This document shows positions 8,580-19,805 of a DNA stretch of 64,000 nucleotides, piece by piece (positions within the stretch are counted from its first letter, which is position 1; each line of letters begins with the position of its first letter). The stretch is taken from assembly GCF_000720765.1 (NCBI RefSeq), contig NZ_JODC01000002.1:124001-188000 (forward strand), given 5' to 3'. Both the position numbers and the translations under genes were made by a program. The DNA comes from Streptomyces sp. NRRL S-646. Lineage in GTDB: Bacteria; Actinomycetota; Actinomycetes; Streptomycetales; Streptomycetaceae. The notes under the pieces were generated by a model that worked only from the letters and a program-made list of their open reading frames with translations, made no database searches and was not told where the DNA came from.

Positions 8580-9543
8580 TCAGCCGTTGTCCGTGCCGGT
8601 CCAGCTGTGCTGGCCCTGGAGCAAGACGCTGCTGGGTGTCACGCCGAATGCCTGCTGTACTGAAGTGGCCCATGTTGCTGAAGCCCCAGCGGAAGGCAAC
8701 GTCGGTGACCGTCGTGCCGCCATGCGCACGTGAGAGGTCCCGGTAGCAGGCCTTCAGGCGACGCTCCCGGATCCAGCGACCCACTGTTGCGCCCGTACCG
8801 GCATGAGCGAGATGCAGCGTGCGAACGGAGATGTCGAACGCCTCGGCGATGGAGGAAGCGCAAAGGTCCGGATCATCCAGGTGATCCTCGATGTACCGGC
8901 GGGTCCGTATGACCAGCGCCTCGCGGGCGCTGCTGGAAACAGGCTGCTCCGGAGCGGGGACGAGGGCCGTTTCGAGGGTGTCGAAGAAGGTCTGGGAGGC
9001 AATGGCCAGATCCGTGTCGGACAGGTGGTCGAACTCGCGCGTGATGGCCTGTAGCTGAGCGGCAGCGATCGAGGCGAGCCCTGACCCTGGCCGCACGGAA
9101 ACGACACCGTCGGCGCGGGAGGCACTTCCGGCAATCGCCTGGGGCAGCCGCTCGCGGGGCAGGAGCAGGTATAGCTCACGGTGGTCCCCCACGGCCTCGA
9201 AGTCGTGCGCCAGTTCACTGTCCCAAACCAGCAGGTCGCCGGGACCGAGTTCGACCTCGCTGCCGCCGACGTACCGGCACATCAGCCGTCCGGAGAGGGT
9301 CACGAGGACGCCCACGAGCGGGCCCTCGCTCGTGGCTGCCTGTCGGCCGGTGATTCGGCCGCAGCGGAGTTCTCCGACGGTCAGCTGGTCCAGCCTCCGG
9401 TACCGCACTGACACGCCGACGGGTTCGGGCTCTGAGAACGACAGTGCCCAGCCCAGGTGCAGCTGGGACATCTTGCTGCTCCAGGCGTCCGGGACGTGAT
9501 CTTGTGGGGACCCGTGGGTTGACCAGGTCAGGGCTGCTGTCAT
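8580..9543 (-). pseudogene. AraC-family regulator, frameshifted near its C-terminus
   Basis: About 320 residues if read through. The N-terminal half is an AraC-binding-like cupin (RYVGGSEVELGPGDLLVWDS); the C-terminal half is the two-helix AraC domain (YIEDHLDDPDLCASSIAEAF, VTDVAFRWGFSNMGHFS). After GHFS about 8 bases seem lost: the family ending QQAFGVTPSSV follows in another frame and stops at 8580-8582. In the original frame the protein runs on with 200 unrelated residues. The last helix of the second DNA-binding motif is therefore damaged. It diverges from the CoA-catabolic operon at 9776, its likely target. Start ATG at 9543; an upstream in-frame start is less likely. Confidence 0.75.
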
Positions 9544-9775
9544 GCGCCATCGCCTTCGTCGGCGGATGAATCGAGTGAAACCCGTTCCGCCGGGTCGTGA
9601 CAAGCGCCCGTGCCGTCTGTCGGACCAGCCGTCGGGCGCGGGATGCACGAATGCGGAACCCGGAGTGCGCTCTCACGGAAGCACGGTGGCCGGATGTTGC
9701 CCAGAGTTTGCCGCAACGTAAAAAGCGTAGAGCCGCGGCGCCAGCGCCTCGACTCATCACGGAAGGGAAGCAGCC

Positions 9776-10900
9776 GTGAGCGATCGCCGACCGGTTGTCA
9801 TCTATGGAGCCAGCGGCTACACCGGCCGCCTGGTGGCCGAATACCTGCGCGAGTACAGCATTCCGTTCGTGGCAGCCGGCCGGAACAAGGCCAGGCTGCA
9901 GGAGATCATGAACGCCGTCCCGGGCATCGAGACGGCCGACTACGAGATCGCCGAGGTCGACGGCTCCGTCGAGTCCCTGGCCGCGCTCTTCGAAGGCAGG
10001 AAGGTCGTCTGCAACACGGTCGGTCCCTTCCTGCGGCACGCGCCCGCAGTACTCGAGGCCGCGCTGCGCGCGGGCTGTCACTATCTCGACACCGCCGGTG
10101 AGCAGTCCCACCAGCTCGCGGTCCTGGACGAGTGGGGCCCGAAGTACGCAGCAGCCGGACTTGCCGTGTCCACCGCCGTCTCCATGCAGTACGCGGTTCC
10201 CGACATCGTCGCCCGCATCGTCCTGGAGACCCCCGGCATCGACACGCTTGAGATCGGCCAGTACACCCGGAACATCCCGACGGTCGGATCGACGCAGTCG
10301 ATGTTCGACGTGATCCGCAAGGACGCCTACTACCTGGAGGACAACGTCCTCAAGAAGTACGACGGCATCGTCCAGCAGGACATGGTCGTGCCCGGCACCA
10401 CCCTGGTGGTCCCCGGCCTGAACTGGGGCGGCACCGCCATGCCGGTGTTCTTCCGGGACGACCGCCGCGTACGCAACTGCCGCATGTTCGTGGCGATGCA
10501 GAACGAGAAGGGTGACATCCCCCAGCGGGTACGCGAAGCGGAGCGCATGTTCAAGGTCCTCTTCCAGTGGCTGCCCGAGGAGAAGCTCTACCCGGCGCTC
10601 GACAAGGTGGCTGCCACCATGACGCCGGATACACCGGCCCGTGAGAACCGGCAGGTGAATCGTTCGGTCGACTGGTGCACGGGCCGCGGCAACAACGTCA
10701 CGGCACGGGCGGTCATCCACGGCACGTCCGGATACCAGATCACCGGCCTGGTCCAGGCCTACGCCGCGATGCGGCTGCTGGGCAACACCTTCAACGGGGT
10801 CGGGTTCCGCTCGCCCGCGCAGCTGGTGGGACACCGTGAGCTCATGGGGGCTCTGGAGGCGTACGGGCTGGCGCGTGTGACCGAGGAGAGCGCGGCGTGA
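9776..10900 (+). CDS. DUF5938 / saccharopine dehydrogenase-like NAD(P)-binding reductase
   Basis: 374 residues, GTG start. The N-terminal Rossmann motif VVIYGASGYTGRLVAEYL and the later NTVGPFLRHAPAVLEAAL place it in the saccharopine-dehydrogenase-like group, which includes trans-acting enoyl reductases. The exact substrate is unknown; in this operon a reduction or isomerisation of a pathway intermediate is the likely job. It is the first gene of a set facing the AraC gene and overlaps the thiolase gene by 4 bases. Confidence 0.75.
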   Translation: MSDRRPVVIYGASGYTGRLVAEYLREYSIPFVAAGRNKARLQEIMNAVPGIETADYEIAEVDGSVESLAALFEGRKVVCNTVGPFLRHAPAVLEAALRAGCHYLDTAGEQSHQLAVLDEWGPKYAAAGLAVSTAVSMQYAVPDIVARIVLETPGIDTLEIGQYTRNIPTVGSTQSMFDVIRKDAYYLEDNVLKKYDGIVQQDMVVPGTTLVVPGLNWGGTAMPVFFRDDRRVRNCRMFVAMQNEKGDIPQRVREAERMFKVLFQWLPEEKLYPALDKVAATMTPDTPARENRQVNRSVDWCTGRGNNVTARAVIHGTSGYQITGLVQAYAAMRLLGNTFNGVGFRSPAQLVGHRELMGALEAYGLARVTEESAA

Positions 10901-12123
10901 CCAGCAGCTCACAGGTGTGGGTCGCCGGGGTCGGCATGACCCGGTTCGGGGTCCGGCCGGAGGCCTCGGTCAAGGACCTGACCCGGGAAGCGGTGACCGA
11001 GGCGCTGGCCGACGCCGGTGCCGAGCTCGGCGCCGTGCAGGCCGCGTACTTCGGCAACACCTGCCAGGACGTGCTCGAGGGGCAGGTCGTGGTCGCCGGC
11101 CAGATGGCGCTGCGCTCGATGGGCTTCGAGCGCATCCCGGTGGTCAATGTCGAGAACGCGTGCGCCACCGGCGCCACCGCGCTGCACCAGGCGATCATGC
11201 ATGTGCGCTCCGGCGCGGCCGATGTCGTGCTCGCGGTCGGCGCCGAGAAGCTGAGCATCGGCGACAAGCGCAAGGCACTCGGGGTGTTCGACGGCGGCAT
11301 GGACGTCTCGGACCCCGAGGGCGTGCGCGCCCTACTGACCGAACTCGGCGGCGAGCTTCCCGACGACGGCAAGCCGCGCAGCGTGTTCATGGACTACTAC
11401 GCGGCACTCGCCCAGGCGCACATGGACGCCTTCGGCACGACCCAGAAGCAGCTCGCGGTCATCTCCGAGAAGAACCACGCGCACGCGGTGCACAACCCGC
11501 TCGCGCACTTCCGCGAGGAGATGTCGGCGGCGGACATCCTCGCGGCCCGGCCCGTCGTGGGGCCGCTCACGGTTCCGATGTGTGCGCCGCTCACCGACGG
11601 CGCGGCGGCGGCCATCGTCTGCAACGCCGCAGGCCTGCGACGGCTGGGCGCTCAGCACCCGATCCGGGTACTGGCCGCGGTGCTGGGCACCGGAACGGTG
11701 CGCTCGCTGTCGGCCTGGGACCGCTCGGCCACCCGGCTCGCCGCCCTGCAGGCCTACGAGGAGGCAGGCGTGGGGCCGGAGGACGTCTCGGTGGCAGAGG
11801 TCCACGATGCGTCGGCGTTCGGTGAACTCCTGCAGACCGAGCTGGTGGGGTTCTGCGAGATCGGTTCGGGCGGTGAGTTCGCGGAGTCCGGCGCCAGCCG
11901 GCTCGGCGGCCGCCTTCCCGTCAACCCGTCCGGAGGGCTGGAGTCCAAGGGCCACCCCATGGGCGCCTCCGGCCTCGCGCAGATCTACGAGCTCGTCCAC
12001 CAGCTCCGCGGTACCTGCGGAGCCCGCCAGGTCCCCGACGCCCGCATCGCCCTCGCGGAGAACGGCGGCGGCCTGTACGCCGGCGAGGAAGCCGCCGCCG
12101 CGATCACCATCCTCAGCCCCTGA
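10897..12123 (+). CDS. Thiolase-family acyl-CoA acyltransferase (SCP2-like)
   Basis: 408 residues of the thiolase fold. The nucleophilic Cys is in VNVENACATGATALH (near 91). Catalytic His candidates are HDASAFGE (near 305) and GHPMGASG (near 350). The C-terminal Cys of biosynthetic thiolases is replaced by the glycine-rich ENGGGLYAGEE, as in SCP2/lipid-transfer thiolases that cut branched or steroid-like 3-oxoacyl-CoAs. It probably performs the final C-C cleavage in the operon's pathway. Confidence 0.85.
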   Translation: MTSSSQVWVAGVGMTRFGVRPEASVKDLTREAVTEALADAGAELGAVQAAYFGNTCQDVLEGQVVVAGQMALRSMGFERIPVVNVENACATGATALHQAIMHVRSGAADVVLAVGAEKLSIGDKRKALGVFDGGMDVSDPEGVRALLTELGGELPDDGKPRSVFMDYYAALAQAHMDAFGTTQKQLAVISEKNHAHAVHNPLAHFREEMSAADILAARPVVGPLTVPMCAPLTDGAAAAIVCNAAGLRRLGAQHPIRVLAAVLGTGTVRSLSAWDRSATRLAALQAYEEAGVGPEDVSVAEVHDASAFGELLQTELVGFCEIGSGGEFAESGASRLGGRLPVNPSGGLESKGHPMGASGLAQIYELVHQLRGTCGARQVPDARIALAENGGGLYAGEEAAAAITILSP

Positions 12124-12154
12124 CCGTCCGCCTGCACCAACCGAGGAGTCAGCG

Positions 12155-12985
12155 ATGACCTATCAGACACTCAACGTCCGGCGTGACGGCCGGATCCTCT
12201 ACGTCGACTTCAACCATCCGCCGGTCAACCTGATGACCTTCCAGATGGCCGGGGAACTTTTCGACCTCGGCGGGTCACTCGTCACCGACCGGGAGACGGC
12301 GGTGGTGGTCTTCGGCAGCGCCAACCCGGAGTTCTTCATCGCCCACTTCGACCTGGGCGACATCCTGCGGATGGACAGCGACCCGTCGGTTCCGCAGAGC
12401 CGCTACGACGACATCAACGCCCTGCAGGCCCTGACGACCATGTGGCAGAACCTGCCCCAGGTGACCATCAGCGTGGTCGACGGGATCTGCCGCGGCGCCG
12501 GACTGGAGTTCCTGCTCGCGACGGACCTGCGGTTCGCCACGCCGGAGAGCCGGTTCGCCCTGCCCGAGACGAGCGGCGGCATCCTCCCCGCCGGCGGCGG
12601 TACGACACGACTGGCGATGCAGATCGGCCCGGCCCGCGCCCGCGAGGTGATCCTTTCGGCCCGTGACTTCACCGGTGAGGAGGCCGCGGCCTACGGCATC
12701 GTCAGCCGCGCGCTCCCGCGCGAGGAGTTGGACGCCTACACCGACACCCTGGCGCGCAACATCGCCAAGCGCCCGGCGAGCACGGTCGCCGCGGTGAACG
12801 AGGTGTTCAAGAACGTCTACGGCGCCCTGGTCGACGCCCAGTTCGCCGGCTTCGCCGCGGAGAACACCGCGCTGCGGAACCTGCTCGAGGTTCCCGGCAC
12901 CAAGGAGGCCCTGCAGCTGATGACCGGCCTGCAGGACCTGGAGCACGAACGGGACCTGCCCGCGGCGATCGCCGCCGCGCAGTAG
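12155..12985 (+). CDS. Enoyl-CoA hydratase/isomerase family protein
   Basis: 276 residues from the ATG at 12155, preceded by GAGGAG; the longer open frame upstream overlaps the thiolase and is not used. Crotonase-fold features: HPPVNLMTFQMAGEL, the oxyanion-hole region IAHFDLGDI, and the second oxyanion segment VDGICRGAGLEFLLATDLRF. Glu at LPETSGGILPAGGG sits where hydratase catalytic acids lie. Fits the hydration step between the dehydrogenase and thiolase encoded alongside. Confidence 0.85.
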   Translation: MTYQTLNVRRDGRILYVDFNHPPVNLMTFQMAGELFDLGGSLVTDRETAVVVFGSANPEFFIAHFDLGDILRMDSDPSVPQSRYDDINALQALTTMWQNLPQVTISVVDGICRGAGLEFLLATDLRFATPESRFALPETSGGILPAGGGTTRLAMQIGPARAREVILSARDFTGEEAAAYGIVSRALPREELDAYTDTLARNIAKRPASTVAAVNEVFKNVYGALVDAQFAGFAAENTALRNLLEVPGTKEALQLMTGLQDLEHERDLPAAIAAAQ

Positions 12986-13025
12986 CGCCAGCCGCCCACA
13001 GGAACGCGAAGAGGACGACACAGTC

Positions 13026-14324
13026 ATGACACAGCAAGGCAAGGGCGCGGCATCGGTACGGCCCGGGCTGCCGTTCGTGGAACAGAGCGGTTTCGAGATC
13101 CTCGGCGAGGAGGAGCGCGCCGTCCAGCAGGCGATGCACAAGTTCGCGCGCGAGGTGATGCGCCCGGCGGGTATCGCCATCGACAAGCTGAGCGCCGATG
13201 AAGTGATCGCACAGGGCTCTCCGTACTGGGAGTTCATGGCGACGGCCGCGGCGTCGGGAATCGAGTTCGACGCGGCCTCGGACGACGTGCCGCCGCAGGA
13301 GCTGGCCAAGCTCCAGGCGATCGTCGTCGAGGAGTTCGGCTGGGGTGACGCGGGCCTCGCGGTCTCGCTGGCGGGCGCCGCCTTCCCGAACATGATGGCC
13401 AAGCGAGCCGGCAACCAGGAACTGGTCGAGCTGACGGCGGGCAAGATCGGCGCCTGGGTCGCCACCCAGCCGGACCGCGGTTCGGACGGCACGATGCTCT
13501 ACCCCGCCGAGCGCCACGCCCTCGCCCCGCAGGGCAACAAGGGCAACCTGACCGCGAAAATCAGCGGCGGCGACATCGTGATCAACGGGCAGAGCTCCGC
13601 CTGGGTCTCCAACGGCCCGGTCGCCCAGGTCGCGATCCTGTCCATCGTCGCCGACTACGGCGATGGGTACTTCGACGGCGAGGGCCACCCGCACGGCGTC
13701 GAGGTCGTCGTTCCCCTCGACCTGCCCGGGGTGACCCACGGCAAGCCGTTGGAGAAGCTGGGCAAGCGGGCCCTGCCCCAGGGTGAGCTGTTCTTCGACG
13801 ACGTCAAGGTCCCCGCGCGGTACGCCGTTTCACTCGGCGACGACTACTGGCACGGCCACGCCTCCACCTGGTCCACGGCAGGTGTGGCGATGGGCGAGCT
13901 CATGACGGGGCTGGCCCGGGCGGCCCTCGAGTACGCGCTGGAGTACGTCCACGAGCGCCGCCAGGGCGGCGCGCTGCTGGCCGAGCACCAGATGGTGCAG
14001 AGCCGTCTCGGCGCCATGGCCCGCAAGGTGGAGACGATGCGCGCACTGGCCCGGCGGGCCGCCGAGTACACCGCGCTGTCGCCGGCCAAGCACCCCTACT
14101 ACACCGGCGGAACCAAGGTCACCTGCACCGACCTCGCGTTCGAGGTGGCCGATGAGGCCCTGCAGTTGTTCGGTGGCAACGGACTGACCCGCGAGTACCC
14201 GATGGAGAAGCTCTTCCGCGACGCCCGGGCGGCCCGTATCGAGGACGGCGAGAACCATCTGCTCAACATGAAGTTCGGCTACCTGAACACGCAGCTGTAC
14301 AAGGGCGGACGGATCGGGTCCTGA
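13026..14324 (+). CDS. Acyl-CoA dehydrogenase
   Basis: 432 residues, FAD-dependent alpha,beta-dehydrogenation of acyl-CoA. FAD and substrate elements are visible: WVATQPDRGSDGTML, SGGDIVINGQSSAWVSNGP, and the C-terminal LQLFGGNGLTREYPMEKLFR. Where most members have I-x-E-G-T, this one reads RIEDGENHLLN, so the canonical base may be Asp or shifted. Its last gene position before a hairpin closes the first transcription unit (9776-14324). Confidence 0.85.
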   Translation: MTQQGKGAASVRPGLPFVEQSGFEILGEEERAVQQAMHKFAREVMRPAGIAIDKLSADEVIAQGSPYWEFMATAAASGIEFDAASDDVPPQELAKLQAIVVEEFGWGDAGLAVSLAGAAFPNMMAKRAGNQELVELTAGKIGAWVATQPDRGSDGTMLYPAERHALAPQGNKGNLTAKISGGDIVINGQSSAWVSNGPVAQVAILSIVADYGDGYFDGEGHPHGVEVVVPLDLPGVTHGKPLEKLGKRALPQGELFFDDVKVPARYAVSLGDDYWHGHASTWSTAGVAMGELMTGLARAALEYALEYVHERRQGGALLAEHQMVQSRLGAMARKVETMRALARRAAEYTALSPAKHPYYTGGTKVTCTDLAFEVADEALQLFGGNGLTREYPMEKLFRDARAARIEDGENHLLNMKFGYLNTQLYKGGRIGS

Positions 14325-14373
14325 CCGCACCAGGCGGGTACCGCCGGCTTCGTCGGTTCCCGCCATCCGGGCC

Positions 14374-14404
14374 CGGACGGTCCTCGCCATGCCAGGACCG
14401 TCCG
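14374..14404 (+). terminator. Hairpin terminator after acyl-CoA dehydrogenase
   Basis: An 11-base perfect stem (CGGACGGTCCT with AGGACCGTCCG) and a 9-base loop, 50 bases after the dehydrogenase stop, suggesting that the following CoA ligase has its own promoter. Confidence 0.65.
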
Positions 14405-14506
14405 TTCCCGTGCGCCCCGGCGGGCACTTGGCCGCGGCGCGTCACGGCACGCCGCACCCTACGGCGCGGGCCGCGACAGTCCCACAGACCAGTACGACCG
14501 ACCGAT

Positions 14507-14521
14507 CCCCGCATCTCGGGG
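14507..14521. promoter_or_regulatory. CCCCG-CATCT-CGGGG dyad upstream of CoA ligase
   Basis: Five-base perfect arms around CATCT, 29 bases before the ligase ATG. The core CCG-CATCT-CGG is the same as in the GTGCCG dyad at 42980-42998, so it could be a related operator; the arms are short and chance is possible. Confidence 0.35.
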
Positions 14522-14549
14522 TCGACTCCACAGATAAGGAACCACCAGC

Positions 14550-16121
14550 ATGGCTGTGACCGACTTCTTCGACCGCGGCTGGCGCGCCTACCCGGACCGG
14601 GTGGCCTTCATCTCGGGGGAGCAGACGTTCACCTACACCGAGATCGGTGAGCTTTCGTGCCGCGTGGGGAACGCCTTGCTCGCACGTGGCATCGAGCCCG
14701 AGACCAAGGGCGCGGTTCTCGCCGCCAACGATCCCCTCGCGTGGGCCTGTGTTCTTGGCATGTGGCGGGCGGGGATGGCCTGGGTCCCGGTCAACCCCGC
14801 ATACCCCAAGGAGGAGATCCAGCGGATGCTGGACACCTTCGACTGCGAGGTGCTGTTCTGCCACGAGCAGTTCCTGCCGGTCGTGGAGCAGCTCCGCCCA
14901 GAACTGAAGCAACTGAAGACCGTGATCGCGCTGAGCGGGGACGCGCAAGCCCTGTCGGCGGCGGACGCGGTTCTGCTCGAGTCGTTCACCGAGGGAGCGT
15001 CCAGCGAGCTTCCCGACTACATCCCGGATGCGGACGTGGTGGCCGGGATCATGCCGACCGGCGGGACCACCGGGGCGCCGAAGGGTGCGATGAACACGCA
15101 CCGGAGCCTTACCGTCAGCGCACTGCACCACATGTTCGCCGCGCCGTACTCCTCGGACGAGCCGATCGTGAACCTGGTCGCCGCGCCGATGACCCACGCC
15201 GCGGGCACCCTCACGCTGCCGGTCACGGCCCGCGGCGGCACGATCGTGGTGATGCACCGCCCCGACCCGCTCGAACTGCTCGACCTCCTGGAGAAGCACC
15301 GCGTCACGGAGCTGTACCTGCCGCCCACCGTCATCTACCGGATACTGGAGATACCGGGCATCGAGCAGCGGGACTTCTCCTCGCTGAAGTACTTCACCTA
15401 CGGTGCGGCCCCCATGTCCACCGAGAAGCTGCGTCGCGCGATCGACGTCTTCGGCCCGGTGATGTTCCAGGGGTACGGTCAGGCGGAGGCCCCCACCGCG
15501 ATCGCCTTCCTGCGCCCCGAGGAGCACTTCCGCAACGGTGAGATCGCCGACGACGCCAGGCTGTCGGCGACGGGGCGGCCCGCACCGCTGGTGCGCGTCG
15601 AGATCCTCGACGACAACGGCACCATCCTGCCCACCGGGGAGACCGGCGAAATCTGCGTGCGCGGCGACTTGCTGATGAAGGGGTACTGCAACGCCCCGGA
15701 GAAGACCGCGGAGACCATCGTCGACGGGTGGCTGCACACCGGCGACGTCGGCTACCTCGACCACGAAGGCTTCCTGCACATCACCGACCGCAAGAAGGAC
15801 ATGATCATCTCGGGTGGCTTCAATGTCTACCCGAGCGAGGTGGAGCAGGTCATCTGGACGCATCCGGCAGTGCAGGACTGCGCCGTGATCGGCACCCCGC
15901 ACGCAGACTGGGGCGAGGCGGTCACCGCCGTGGTCGAACTGAACGACGCTGCGCAGCTGACGGAGGAGGAGCTGGTGGCCTTCTGCCGGCCGAAGCTCGG
16001 CGGCATCAAGACACCGAAGAAGATCGTGTTCGTCGACGCCCTACCCCGCAGCGCCAACGGGAAGGTGCTCAAGAAGGACATCCGCGAGCCCTTCTGGCGC
16101 GGGCACGACCGGAGGATCTGA
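14550..16121 (+). CDS. AMP-forming acyl-CoA synthetase (ANL family)
   Basis: 523 residues. Motifs in order: P-loop PTGGTTGAPKGAMNTH near 170, FQGYGQAEAP near 308, adenylate-binding TGDVGYLDHEGF near 398, hinge DRKKDMIISGGFNVYPSEVE near 415, and the catalytic lysine in SANGKVLKK near 508. It should activate a carboxylic acid of unknown chain type as its CoA thioester, the entry step for the dehydrogenase, hydratase and thiolase upstream. ATG follows AAGGAA. Confidence 0.88.
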   Translation: MAVTDFFDRGWRAYPDRVAFISGEQTFTYTEIGELSCRVGNALLARGIEPETKGAVLAANDPLAWACVLGMWRAGMAWVPVNPAYPKEEIQRMLDTFDCEVLFCHEQFLPVVEQLRPELKQLKTVIALSGDAQALSAADAVLLESFTEGASSELPDYIPDADVVAGIMPTGGTTGAPKGAMNTHRSLTVSALHHMFAAPYSSDEPIVNLVAAPMTHAAGTLTLPVTARGGTIVVMHRPDPLELLDLLEKHRVTELYLPPTVIYRILEIPGIEQRDFSSLKYFTYGAAPMSTEKLRRAIDVFGPVMFQGYGQAEAPTAIAFLRPEEHFRNGEIADDARLSATGRPAPLVRVEILDDNGTILPTGETGEICVRGDLLMKGYCNAPEKTAETIVDGWLHTGDVGYLDHEGFLHITDRKKDMIISGGFNVYPSEVEQVIWTHPAVQDCAVIGTPHADWGEAVTAVVELNDAAQLTEEELVAFCRPKLGGIKTPKKIVFVDALPRSANGKVLKKDIREPFWRGHDRRI

Positions 16122-16127
16122 CCGGCC

Positions 16128-17042
16128 ATGGCGGACCCGACAGGCAAGGATCAACGGATGGCCCGACCTGTGGCGGTGATCACGGGCGCGGCCAGTGGAA
16201 TCGGCCTCGCTGTGACGCGGCGGTTGGCGCGCACGCACCGGGTCGCGCTGCTGGACATCGACGGTGACGCGGTTCGGCAGGCCGCCAGGGATCTGGGAGG
16301 TACGGCTCTCGCGCTTCGGTGCGACATCACCGACCCGGAGTCGGTCGAGGCCGCCGTGCGAGCCGTGGTCGAGGAGTTCGGGGCCATCGATGTCGCCGTG
16401 TCCAATGCGGGTATCGGTCCGGTGGGCACGGCACGGCACCTCGATCCGTCGGTGCTCGCCACGGTGCTCGACGTCAACGTGACCGGCAACTGGCGGTTCA
16501 TCCGGGAATGCCTGCCCCACCTCATCGCCAGCCGAGGGTACGTACTCGGAGTGGCCTCGGCCGCATCGATCTTCGCCCCGCCCGGCGAGGGCATGTACGC
16601 GGCGAGCAAGGCGGGACTGGAGGCTCTGCTGGACGTGTTCCGGGTCGAGGTGGCTCACCTCGGCGTCGGCGTAGGCGTCGCCTACCCGATGTTCATCGAC
16701 ACGCCGATGGTGCGCGACGCCGACCACGAGCACGCGGACTTCGCCCGGACGCGGGCGCGGCTGCCCGGGGCTGCCGGCAAGACCTTCCCGGTGTCGCTGG
16801 CCGCCGACCGCATCGTGCGGGGCATCCAGCGAAGGCAGCGCCGGGTGTTCATCCCGGGTTCACTGCGTCTGCAATACCTGCTGCGCGGCTTCCTTTCCGC
16901 TTTGCTGGACCGGAAACTGCAGCCGATCGCCGTGGAGGTGGATCAGCTCACCGAACAGAAGGTTGCCGGCAGAGGTGCTGTCGCGGGCGGCTGGAGCGAG
17001 GCCGTGCTGAGATCACAGAAGTCTCAGCCGGGAGGAGACTGA
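16128..17042 (+). CDS. Short-chain dehydrogenase/reductase
   Basis: Up to 304 residues. Classical SDR marks: TGAASGIG cofactor loop, SNAGIG, catalytic Ser in VASAASIFAPP, and YAASK. An inner ATG at 16158 would give a start right at the Rossmann strand (MARPVAVITGAAS); the upstream one adds ten residues. The C-terminal extension with basic and hydrophobic residues (LRLQYLLRGFLSALLDRKLQ) suggests membrane association. It likely oxidises an alcohol or reduces a ketone in the CoA pathway and follows the ligase by 6 bases. Confidence 0.82.
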   Translation: MADPTGKDQRMARPVAVITGAASGIGLAVTRRLARTHRVALLDIDGDAVRQAARDLGGTALALRCDITDPESVEAAVRAVVEEFGAIDVAVSNAGIGPVGTARHLDPSVLATVLDVNVTGNWRFIRECLPHLIASRGYVLGVASAASIFAPPGEGMYAASKAGLEALLDVFRVEVAHLGVGVGVAYPMFIDTPMVRDADHEHADFARTRARLPGAAGKTFPVSLAADRIVRGIQRRQRRVFIPGSLRLQYLLRGFLSALLDRKLQPIAVEVDQLTEQKVAGRGAVAGGWSEAVLRSQKSQPGGD

Positions 17043-17054
17043 ACGGACCTGAAC

Positions 17055-17315
17055 TCATGGAATGGACTGTTCGGCCCAGATGGTCTTGCCTGTGAGGGTG
17101 TTGCGGGTGCCCCATCGTCGCGTGAGCTCGGCGACAAGGAAAAGGCCGCGACCGCCCTCGTCGAAGACGCGTGCGCGGCGCAGGTGGGGGCTGGTGTTGC
17201 CGGCGTCGGAGACCTCGCAGATCAGGGTCTGTTCCGTGATGAGGCGAAGCCAGATCGGCTCCGTGGCATACCGGATCGCGTTGGTGACCAATTCGCTCCG
17301 CACTGATCCGCCGGC
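17055..17315 (-). pseudogene. C-terminal remnant of an ATPase (anti-sigma type) regulator
   Basis: About 85 residues match the C-terminal GHKL ATPase module of Streptomyces PP2C/anti-sigma proteins: SELVTNAIRYATEPIWLRL, CEVSDAGNTSPHLRRAR and FDEGGRGLFLVAELTRRWG, ending in KTIWAEQ. The frame continues upstream to 17687, but that part has no protein-like content, so the N-terminal domains are gone. A fossil rather than a working gene. Confidence 0.65.
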
Positions 17316-17529
17316 ACGAGGCGGGCCGAGCGCGGCTGCCCGGTCATGACGTCGCCGCGGACTCTCGTCGCGGCGACGTTGCGTTGTCCTGCGCCTGCTG
17401 GCTGTGGTCGTCGTCACGCGGCTCACCGCTGCCACCCGGCCGGTACCGCCCCTGTGCCGTGGTCCGAGGCGCGGGTGGGACACGGAGGCCGGAACGTGGG
17501 ACCTGCCGGAACACCGAGACGGCTTGGGG

Positions 17530-19614
<2,085 letters not shown>

Positions 19615-19618
19615 CTAG

Positions 19619-19632
19619 TGCAATCAGTTGCA
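19619..19632. promoter_or_regulatory. TGCAA-TCAG-TTGCA operator-like dyad
   Basis: Perfect 5-base arms with a 4-base spacer, 68 bases before the FadH-like start, in the divergent region. Size and position fit a MarR- or TetR-type operator; no regulator is adjacent. Confidence 0.45.
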
Positions 19633-19728
19633 AAAGATCGCGGAAGTCTGGTGAATCAGGCTGCTCACCCCCTTCACCAGCGGTTTCGCACCTGAACCGG
19701 GTCGCCGCAGCCGACCGTCCCGGTAGAA

Positions 19729-19764
19729 GACAGGTACGGGATCAGGTATGGCATCAGGTATCCC
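19729..19764 (+). repeat. Three tandem 12-base iterons upstream of the monooxygenase fusion
   Basis: Units GACAGGTACGGG, ATCAGGTATGGC and ATCAGGTATCCC run head to tail with an exact 12-base period, ending 41 bases before the ATG at 19806. The core CAGGTAY is in all three. Direct repeats at this place suggest an activator (AraC-like proteins often use such sites). CAGGTATCCCT recurs inverted at 22546-22556. Confidence 0.6.
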
Positions 19765-19805
19765 TACCCGTAGCCCTCGCAACGTGCTGAACCCACAGTC
19801 GGCAC

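Noticed and set aside
7936..9648. Full 570-residue AraC protein as one gene
   Set aside because: Only the first 300 or so residues look like AraC; the rest is antisense to other remnants and the family's C-terminus is found in another frame, so a frameshift is the better reading.
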